A program made the position numbers and the translations under genes. Shown piece by piece: positions 1 through 9,400 of a stretch of 47,294 bases of DNA (the first letter of the stretch is position 1; each line of letters begins with the position of its first letter). The DNA comes from Zygnema cylindricum. Lineage: Eukaryota; Streptophyta; Zygnematophyceae; Zygnematales; Zygnemataceae. Where the stretch lies: positions 64,001 through 111,294 of the forward strand of contig JBBHKE010002191.1 in the NCBI GenBank assembly GCA_037447655.1, in the 5' to 3' direction. The notes under the pieces are model-generated. The model was given only the letters and a program-made list of their open reading frames with translations. It did no database searches and had not been told where the DNA came from.

Positions 1-503
1 ATTATAAAATACCATAACGTTGTTATGTTCTTTTCTTTACGCCATTTGGGGTTATTTTCTAAGTACCGTACAAAACGAAAGTACGCTGTCTTTTAAATAG
101 TGTGGTGTGCGGTCATTGTCATACCGTACAAAGTCGTACCTTTTTAAAGTTTAAAAGTATAATTAATGAGTTATAGTAACCGCGGACGCATGAGAATATG
201 CGCTCTAAAAAGGGGATGAAATCGGGCTGTCAAATATCACGTTCGCACATATTCGTTCAACAACCACGTTTCGACTGTGTGAACGGACGATTTGTCTAGG
301 ATTTGTCAGATTATGTACAAATACCTATATTAGTGTAAGCATGTTTGCGACCGACATTTTTTTTTTCAAAGACCCAAATTAGCATTATTGAACAATTAGA
401 ATGTATGTTTTTTTTCAAAATTTTCAAATTATTAATTAGCGTACACCACTGTAATTATTGATATACGCTAAAGAAACTTCTACGCTAATAGCGATTGGCG
501 GTG
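1..503. mobile_element. MITE, CACCGCC subfamily, cut by window edge
   Basis: The right end reads CGATTGGCGGTG followed by TA at 504-505, the same terminus as the complete element at 28824-29354. The interior also matches that element: a stretch on AAATAGTGTGG, the GACGCATGAGAAT segment and the run of T near 357. The left end lies outside the window. There is no coding capacity. A second element of another subfamily starts only seven bases further on, so the two insertions are nearly back to back. Confidence 0.75.
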
Positions 504-510
504 TACTGTA

Positions 511-993
511 CACCGCGAATCGTAATTAGATTAAATTACTCTAATTCGGTTGCTCGAAATTTCGACTCTATCACATGAAATAGAGTAAATGATTGTAATT
601 TTTTAATTATTCTATTTAAGGTAAAGTTTAATTAGCATTTTGAATTATAATATAGGTTCGTTTTAAATAGTGTGGAGTACGAACGACCTCAGACCGTGCA
701 AAATTGTACTTTATTAAGTAAAAAAGTAAAAATAATGATTTAATACAGGCCGTTATCATGTAATTGCGTTTTAACAAACCACGTAGTGCAAACGTCATAG
801 TGACGATAAACTGTACGTTTTGCCAAATTCTGTACAAATACCTTATTTACAGTAGAGGATATTAGCGTTCCAAATTAGAGTAAACTTCATAGTTGAAACA
901 GCTCTATCATATAAATTAGCGTTCATTACTCTAATTGTTTTTTTTAGTTTTTGTACTCTAATTTTTTCTTTACTCTAATTACGATTCGCGGTG
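511..993. mobile_element. MITE, CACCGCGAATCG subfamily, 483 bp
   Basis: The left terminus CACCGCGAATCGTAATTAG is mirrored by the right terminus CTAATTACGATTCGCGGTG, and TA flanks both sides (509-510 and 994-995). It belongs to the short form of this subfamily, like the copy at 14046-14546. It lacks the interior ORF segment of the 615-bp copies at 19020 and 24905. No transposase is visible, so it is inferred to be non-autonomous. Confidence 0.85.
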
Positions 994-1139
994 TAGTGGC
1001 AGTTTTAGCCATAGGTGTCCAATTTGTACGGATTTGGACTTTTTTACGAAAACTACGTAGAATTCGTTTGTTTCGTAGCTTTCGTAAATTTCGTACGTCT
1101 CAAATGTACGAAAAAGTGTACGGACATAAAAAAAAGACG

Positions 1140-1545
1140 GTGGTTCATTTGCGCGCGCGTATTTTTTACCTATCCTCCACCCCGTCTTCAGAAGGAAGCC
1201 GCCGTTGGAGACGCCGTAAATTTCGGCGCGCGCCGCTACATCGTTGCACTTATCAGTTTTGCACTTTTCCCTCATTTACGCGCGCATATTTTTATATGAG
1301 CGGCGAGCCGCGGAATTTATGGCGTCTCGCACGCGTATTTGTATATGAGCGGCGAGCCGCGGAATTTATGGCGTCTCGCACGCGTATTTTTCTCTGTCCT
1401 CCACACCGTCTTTAGGAGGACGCCGCAATTTATGGCGTCTCGCACGCGTATTTTTCTCTGTCCTCCACACCGTCTTTAGGAGGACGCCGCAGTTGGAGAC
1501 GCCGTAAATTCCGGCGCTCGCCGCTAGTTCGCTGCACGTTTCAGT
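1140..1545. repeat. GC-rich tandem and duplicated repeats
   Basis: A segment reading GAGCGGCGAGCCGCGG then GGCGTCTCGCACGCGTATTT occurs twice in tandem (about 1298-1390). A second unit with CTGTCCTCCACACCGTCTTT then AGGAGGACGCCGC follows in two copies (about 1391-1497). A related pair reading TTGGAGACGCCGTAAATT occurs near 1205 and 1494, so the block is made of nested duplications. The GC content and CpG density are much higher than in the surroundings. The open frames here are by-products of the repeat; nothing suggests a gene. Confidence 0.7.
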
Positions 1546-1560
1546 TTTTAGGGTTTTCAA

Positions 1561-2574
1561 AATTTAAATATTTAAATTTGAAAAGTACAAAAAGTACGAA
1601 TTTTACCTACGAATTTTAAAAGTTTGAAATTGTTTTATGCGCACGGAACGTAGTATTCGTTAGAATACTCCATGCGTTTTATGCTCATAGGCCATCTATG
1701 GTTTTAGCCATACAACACTTACCGTACGCTTTGACATATTCGATTCTTCACAAACGACAAAAAATGTCATATCCCTTTCCAGCTGTTGAGGTGAGCCTCT
1801 ATACGCGCCGCGAATCATGCATAGTTATACGGTACGGTATTACGTCTCTCGTATGAATTTTCGCTGGCCGATTCAAGAAAATCATGAAAGTACAATTTCA
1901 ACATGTACGTTTTCTAAAATTTTGTAAGCTTACTTAAAGGATCGACCCATTTTTTTGCCTTCTATATAGTCCAATTTTTCCCTTCTGTGGAGACCTTTTC
2001 CCTGTCAATCTTTCACAATGTTATTTTTTACCTTATGTTCCTCTATTAAAAGTTAAAAAACCCATTCAATTTTCTCCTCCTATACTCGCGTCTTCAACCT
2101 CTTTCAACAATGGAAGATATAACACCAATAAAAATATTTTTATTCCCAATCTTATCTTAACTTGCAAATCAAACCATTTTTCAGTTAGCCTAGGATGCTA
2201 ATGTCAATTGAATTAAGAGCTTCATTATAGGTTCTCAATTTTCCAAAACAATTTTCATATCGGATCCAATTTATTGTAATCGATCAAATTCACACTAATG
2301 ATTGTGATGTAGAAATCGCATTTTCACTAAACCGATGGTCTTGTGCGGGGGGCGTCCATTAAGTCATTCCCCCCGTTGTTGTTTGCCTCTAAGCTTGTAG
2401 CAAATCGTTGTGACCAAATATTTGTAGCTCCTGGCAGCGCACACTAATAATGTACATCGAATTCTAACTCGCTGCCTAAAGCTATATTTTACCACCTCCG
2501 TTCGGACTGGCTACTCAAGACACGTAGAGATGGTTCACAGTGCTCGTGCTTTATTGGACAACCATCCAAATAAG
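1561..2574. other. AT-rich intergenic sequence
   Basis: No gene or element could be supported. Near 1550-1590 there is a near-palindrome centred on TTTAAATATTTAAA. The rest is unremarkable AT-rich sequence. Confidence 0.5.
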
Positions 2575-3640
2575 TTATGCCTCCAAGTTGATGATATAGA
2601 TGCCTTTATGAACGCATGTGCTTTTGTTTTTTTGTTGCATATGGCAAATCCCTCTCCTATTAGCTAAGGTTTTCCATGGATGTGTCCGTTTTATTTTTGG
2701 ATTCTCCAACTCTTCTATCACAGTTAGGCGTTGTCCAGTATCTCTTTCCTTACTACCAACACCATAAACCTTATTATCACTGATATCCATTTTGTCATCA
2801 TGGCTACCTTCGTAACCGCGACCGCTTTTACCACCATGATCGCTTTCGTCATCACAATCGATTACATCACCATCATCACCTTGGTCACCATGATCGCAGT
2901 CATCTATGTGATCAGCATAGCCATTATCGCCTTTCATCAACATAATTGAATTTGTCCCCATGAAGTACTTTTGCTACCATGAACGCTTTTGCCGCCATGT
3001 TCGCTTTTGTCATGATTTTTTTCATGGCCTTGATCGTTACCGTAACCATGATAATTTTTTCCAAAATGATCACCTTCATCACCATGATCTCTTTCGTACC
3101 ATGATCATTTTTGTCTACATGATTGCCTTCGTCTCCATAACCACTTTCATCACCATGATCATGACCGTCCCCATCATCCTTCGTCACCATGATTGCTCTC
3201 ACGACTTCGAGCACTTTATTACCATCACCATATTTGTTGGATAATCGCCCCCTTCACCATGAACGCTTTCGGCCCCATTATCGCTTTCGTCACCGTCGTC
3301 GCCTTCGTCACCGTCGTCGCCTTCGTCACCATAATTAATTTTGTCCTCGTGATCGACTTCATCACCGTGTTGTCCTTCTTCACCATGATCGCATTCGTCA
3401 CCATAATCTCACCATGATCCCACCCTGACCAATTTCGTCATCATGATAGCCTTCCCAGCCATGATCCCCTCCGTCATCATAATCACCTTCGTCACCACAA
3501 TCAACTTCATATCCATAATTATTTTCATCGTCATCGTCGGCTTGTGAAGGCTTTCATCGACATGGTCACATTCTTGGCCATCACCGTTGTTACACTCCCA
3601 AGTATTGCGATTTTCGCTGGACTTTTCAAGCATGAATCAA
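2575..3640. repeat. Degenerate minisatellite of CACCATGATCGCTTTCGTC-type units
   Basis: From about 2760 to 3600 the plus strand repeats variants of CACCATGATCGCTTTCGTC at multiples of 3 bases. On the minus strand this reads as Asp/Gly/His-rich peptide (HGDEGDH-like) in several short frames. No single frame stays open: the longest is 128 codons at 2575-2961. The best explanation is a decayed simple repeat, possibly derived from an acidic low-complexity coding region. An intact gene is not supported. Confidence 0.6.
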
Positions 3641-4290
3641 ACCCAACCCCAAGGTCGAGGAAAAGAGATGGCTATATTTGATCAAGTGGGGCCACAATCG
3701 TACGTCCTACAGCGCAATAAATTGTGGAAGATGGCGTAAAAGCAATCGACAAAGGTTGAGAAAAATTATACAAGTAAAGTCGTGAGAGTCGAGGCGCAAG
3801 TGACATGGAGAAGTCCTTATACGAAAAACTTCACGAAAGGAGTTAAATTCACGTAAGAGGTAGGGAGTTCGATAACTCTACAAGGTTGGAGAACCCCACT
3901 ACGTGTTGACGTTGTACACGAGACAATTCAACTAGAGGGTTGAGTTAAGAGAAAGGGTCACAAAAGAACTCCAATTTCGAGAAGTTGATGTCTCATCTTA
4001 TCGACTCTCATCTCTTCGTTCTAGGCTTTTGACTCTCCTACTTTTCCCTCGTTTTCCTTCGTGTCTAAGACGATAATCTCCTTTTCCACGGGTCCTTTCT
4101 TTTAAAAATCTATTATTACCCTAATCTTTATCTTTGTCTTTGAAGGTGATCTCCTTCTCAATATCCCATTTCAAACGCGACGAGTTTTTATCCTTCTCTT
4201 GTTTCGGCTGAGATGCTTGCTTTTTCTTCCCGTGTCATAACCAGTTTTTGAAGCTTTAAAAATTTAACTTTTGATAATGTTTTTGGTTCT
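3641..4290. other. Intergenic sequence, no supported feature
   Basis: Nothing recognisable on either strand. The plus strand is pyrimidine-biased after 4000. Confidence 0.45.
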
Positions 4291-4292
4291 GC

Positions 4293-4740
4293 TCAACCCG
4301 AGCTTCTCAAAACTTTTCTGCTTCTCTCTTGTTTGTCCGTTGCTTTTGCCTTGCGTATCCTTTTTGTTTGCTTCCCTTCACATGTAGTTTCCAGTTTTAG
4401 CATTGCTGCTCTTTTTGTTCCCGTGGAATCAGATGGTTTACCATCGCGCTTTTTAATAAAGTCGGAACAAAGTATTATGGTCAGTGGCATCACTCGATAT
4501 GTGATTCTTGGGGCATTTCCTTCATATACTACACCTGCCCGTTTTCTCTTTTGTCCGACCTTGTTTTCGATAAGGTTATCAATAGCTCTCAGAGTAAGCT
4601 TCTCAAGGCGCTTCCTCCATATATGTCTCTTACTCGTCTTCCCTTTTGTGCGCACTCTAACTAGAGTGATGGATGCCACGCCTATTTTTTCCACCCTTGG
4701 TTCTACACCATACTAGTTCACCCTTCCTATACTAAAACGG
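4293..4740. other. Overlapping open frames and a dispersed hairpin motif
   Basis: Both strands stay open here: 127 codons on plus (4333-4716) and 133 on minus (4293-4694). The minus frame is strongly basic (many KR and RK pairs). Neither resembles a known family. At 4432-4445 lies the perfect hairpin GATGGTTTACCATC, followed by CGCGCTTTTTAAT. Nearly the same motif occurs at 44931 and is followed there by CGTGCTTTTTAAT, so this is probably the end of a dispersed repeat, not a gene. Confidence 0.35.
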
Positions 4741-6010
4741 TTTGCCATCACATTCTGTTTAATTGAGAGTATATTTATATTGAATGCAGGCATCATCACC
4801 TGGAAAAAAGTCATAAAATGTCAACTATTGTTATAGAAATCTGTGAAATTAATGAAGGGAGCATGCTGCTTCACAAGCTTACCAAAAGGAAATACTCCGC
4901 CCATCTGTATCAATGTTAGTAACACACATCTGGTCGCAACTTTTGTGGCCGAGAAACACAAACTAGTCTCAATAACACTATTTTCTAGAGTGGGCTACAA
5001 TCCAGCAGGTTTCCCAATTTAAATTCATATTAGGCATGCTAATTTTTATGCATCTCTTCCTGAGAGATGTATAGTGACGAAAGTCTGAAGTAAAAAATTA
5101 TCTGCAACAGTTGAAGCATCATAGCACAATTTTTTGATGACCATTGTTTTCCGAATCCGCTACCCAATTTTCGGTCCTTTTTGTAAGAACTTCGAAACTG
5201 CAATAGGTCATCTCAGTATCCTAAATAGTGTTGCATTTAATCACATACAAGTACATTACATACACGATTGGTATATATATGATTGATTGTAGTTAACTAC
5301 ATATGACAACCACGATATGTACATACCGGTGTGTACACAAGTGCAGACGAGTGTCCTTTACATATGTACCCTCCTCTAAACACATAGAGCACATATTCTT
5401 GAGTTCATCAAGTGAATTACTGATAATTATGACAAATTACTTCATTCTGATTACTTATCACAAAATGTGTTTGATAACTCTGTGAAGATGATTTCAGTGT
5501 TAACCCACCGTTAAGTCGTCGTTCTTAGAATGAGAATATATAAATATATAATATATATTTTATCAAATTTATTCTCGCCTTTATTAATAAAAAAATATGA
5601 AAAATTCCTTTAGGTCACCAAAGAACGACCGAGTATTCATCATTCTAACTCAGTAAATTTTACTATTATTGTATAGCAACCTAAGCAATATCAAATCTTG
5701 AGCTTGCCCAGCCCCTCGCAAATTAATAAATGTTCAAAAATTTGAACGACCAGTACAAACAATTTACTTACAACGTACATTAAATGGTACTAAACCTTTA
5801 AAACCATTAAGGACCTAAAACCTAAAAAACATTGAGGGAAATGTATAACTAACATTTTCCAAAACTGGTCCTATAATCTCAGTCAGCCACTGGGCGTGTC
5901 GATATCAATATAAAAAAGTTCAATATCAAAAAGTTCAATTAAATCAAACTAAACATGCCCAAAAAGAATTATCCGACCAATAAGAAGATCGGATTCTTTT
6001 TTTAAAGGCT
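4741..6010. other. AT-rich intergenic sequence
   Basis: No supported gene or element. Short AT-repeats occur near 5540-5560. Confidence 0.45.
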
Positions 6011-6104
6011 TATTGCTCCTATTGGAAGACGATGGAGCCTTTCATATGTCCAATAAATATTGCTCCTATTGGAAGACGATGGAGCCTTTCATATGTCCAA
6101 TAAA
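6011..6104. repeat. Exact 47-bp tandem duplication
   Basis: Two abutting 47-base copies (6011-6057 and 6058-6104) are identical at every position; each starts TATTGCTCCTATTGG. The identity implies a recent duplication or active homogenisation. The pair lies about 310 bp beyond the stop codon of the minus-strand WRKY gene, so it may fall in or just past that gene's 3' end. Confidence 0.95.
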
Positions 6105-6416
6105 TTCTATATACTGGTGCCAAAACATTTTTTATAATCCATCCAATTTCGGTAAATCTCGAAATTGCGGTTTCACGACGCATATAAATAATAAATTGAT
6201 AGATAAACTAAATCTAGACTCCAGAACCCAAAAAAAAACAAAAAAACGCTTTTCTTCAACTCTTATCTCCATTTCGGTGAAGTTTGAGTTGAAGTTCCGC
6301 ATAGCTTTTTGACGATCCTGTACTTTTTCGACCAATGCCGTGCGGCTTTCTGAAACTCTTACAATAAATAAAGAAAAAAAAAAAAAAAACCAATCCAGAA
6401 TGTAAAATTTCCCCTC

Positions 6417-9400
6417 TCAACAAACTCCAACTCTTCCGTTCTCATTACACGTCCCCTCAACTTCCCTCACACCCGAGGGGGTAATATCCATAGCCAAACA
6501 CAACCACCCTGGATCCAAATTTTTCCAGTTCTCCTTCTCCTTCTCCATCTTCCCTACCAATGAGGCCTCTCTTTCCGACAAAACGTGCTCTCCAGTCATC
6601 AACTCCCTCTCAAAAGCAGGCTCTCTCTGTCCAATCGAATCAACTGCAACATCTCCTCTCTGTTTCCCCCACATGTGCCCTCCTCCCTCTCCTCCACTCG
6701 CACTCTTTTGAGAGCCCTCGGATGACGGACTGCCAGACGGATCAGCTGTAGGTGTATCCATGGGAGAAATGGGAGAAACAGCGGTAGTAGAAGGAAGTGT
6801 AGAGGTAAAATTTTCAATTAAGTTCTGATTAAGACTTTGGTTATGTATTGCAGCCATAGCTTGCATTCCTTGAAGTCCTCTTCTATGGAGAGAGAGCATT
6901 GGGTGACTATGGTGGGCCATATAGGCCGTACGTTCACAATGGAAAGTGTCCTTGTGATAATCAATCGTCCTTTTTGCAGGACATTCAGTCTTTTTGTACA
7001 TAGCACAACGGTAATAGTTTCTGCAAAAGGACAAGAGAGTAAATTGATGGGGCTTTTAGTTGTCGTAAGTTGTCCAAAGTGACAATTCCGTAAGTTGCTC
7101 AGCAAGAATAACTTAATTATTATTTTAACATTTACAGTTGAAAAGGCGTTTTCAGTGATTTCAGTATAGTAGTAGTTGGAAAAAACATGAATGAAAACAA
7201 GAATTCTCTGTTCTTTAAACTGTCCCTTTCCCTTACCCTGTTTGCAGGAAGAATGATAAGAAGGGAGAGGAATGTTTGAAAAAAAAAAGTGGAAAGTCAT
7301 GTGAAATTCACCTCATGTATCGAGTCCCTTTAATATGCTTTTGGCCGTACTTTTCCCAGAAGTAACCGTCATATGGAATTCCGAGACGATGATGGATTCT
7401 TCTGCACAAAGATTAAAACATACATCAATTAAGCAATAATTTGGGAAATAATAATTTTTCAAACAATGTAAAATCATTGTCCTTTGTCCAATAACCTCTT
7501 CGACCAGTAATTTGACAACACAGTTTAAAAGATAGTCATTAATTTATTACCTTCTCCGGACAATCTTGTCTCCCTCTTGTCTATTTTCTGTATCTTCTTC
7601 CGAAGCAGGATCGTCTTGGGCAATCCTGCAATACAATCCTTTTCATGGGTATCAATTTCTGTGTCCCTTTCTATTTAAAAAAAACAAACAGCGATGATTC
7701 CCGTTTTGGCAAACTAGTGAAACAAACAGACCAAAGAAAAACGGCAAAACAAAGAGCTTTTATTTAGCAATGAACTCACGTGCTTTGACCACTCCCAGCT
7801 GCCTCCTCTCTCTCTTGGAGTCTCTCCATCTCCTCCGGGATACCATCCGTGGCCAATCTGCAGTTAAATCCATAGTTTTATCAGCTCATATGCTGGTCGT
7901 TGTCATTAAAGCATATTCAGAGATATTTTAAGAGCTTCCATTAAGAAAGTGGACAACGCTTCTGACCTTGAAAAAAACCCTTGACAAAATTTCAGCAACC
8001 ATTGAAGTTATGTTGCTGGTATTTTCTTGTCAGAAACCCAAAATGATTCAATCTACGTAGCAATTTTATTAGCCTTCCCAGACTTCTCTTTTGTTCCTTA
8101 GAAGATTGTCTACACAGTACTCCCATACACTTCCCTCCCCTCTTTCTCACTCCCTCTCCTGTGCGTTAACCTTTTTTAGCGATTAAAAAACAACTTACTT
8201 TTCCTCCACTCTCTCTAGTTCCCTGCTATCTTCTTCCTTTAGAGAGGACTGCTCCAATTTCACAGATCTGCAAAATTTCCAAACTCTCCCTTTTAATTTC
8301 CAGATTTGCATCAATTTGTATTTTATCAGATAAACTTACAAAGAACATTGCAGTACTTAATAGTGCAATACCTCATGTACTTATTCTTACAAAAAATGTG
8401 AAACAGCTCTCATAACTCAGACTTTCAGTTAAGCTCACAAAAAAACTCCTTTCAGAATTCTAATCCAATTCAGATATATTTTTAAGAGCCTCAAAAGACT
8501 TCTCTACTTATTTCAAACCTTTCCTTCAAAGAAGACATGTTTTGTGTCAAAAGACTAAAAATCTCACCTAACCTCAAACTCTTTGTTTAAACAAAACATC
8601 TTCTTTCTTGGACTGTTGTGACCTCCATGGCTGTCCTCCGGTTCTACTTTCACGGCATCCTGTGCAATCCTGCAACAATTCCTTTCTCCCTCCCATCAGA
8701 CTTCAACCTTTTATTACAGATAAAAGTTTCAGATTATACATAGTTTTATATAGATTTGTTTTAATATGTTCAAAATTCGGTTGTTTTTGAATCTTCACAA
8801 CCAAACAGTGGTGCGATACCTTAATAAAAAAGGAATACCAGGCAATCAGTGTGGAGGCAACAGTATTACACAACCAAAATGAAATGTACTGAAAGAAAAT
8901 CTATAATGTACAGGGAAAAAGGAAATATAAGGACTAACCTCAATCAAATTCAAAAGACCAACATTCCACATTGACAAAAATGCAGAAGTAAAACAGCTTA
9001 TCAACAGAACTAGCGAGTTTATCGGTAGTAAATAGAGATACTGTAGTTTATGTAAGAAAAAAACCTCACCTTTTCCTTGAACCAAGCCCATAACCACCTT
9101 GGAACTCCGATAACTTTGCCAAATAATGATCCTTCTCCCTCCCTACAGAAAAACGACTCACATGGTATTAGTTGCAAACCAAGCCATTTTCATGAAGTGA
9201 ACGACAACAGGAAAAATAATGTAAGTTCTATCAACAGTTCAGAAGTTGGAAAATGCCTCAACCTGCAGGTATTTACAAAGCTCTCTAAACCCTGGCATGC
9301 CAATATCAGAACATAAAAGTACAATTGCTATGAAAATTATTTCAAAGCATGGGAGTAACTCCTCAAAAAAAAAAACATAACAATTTTTTCTCACCATTTT

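Noticed and set aside
6417-9142. Reading the second WRKY unit as an independent gene
   Set aside because: Possible, but exons at 9142-9070 and 8669-8568 have no suitable start and continue in phase from exon 4, so one gene is the simpler model. Kept as an alternative.
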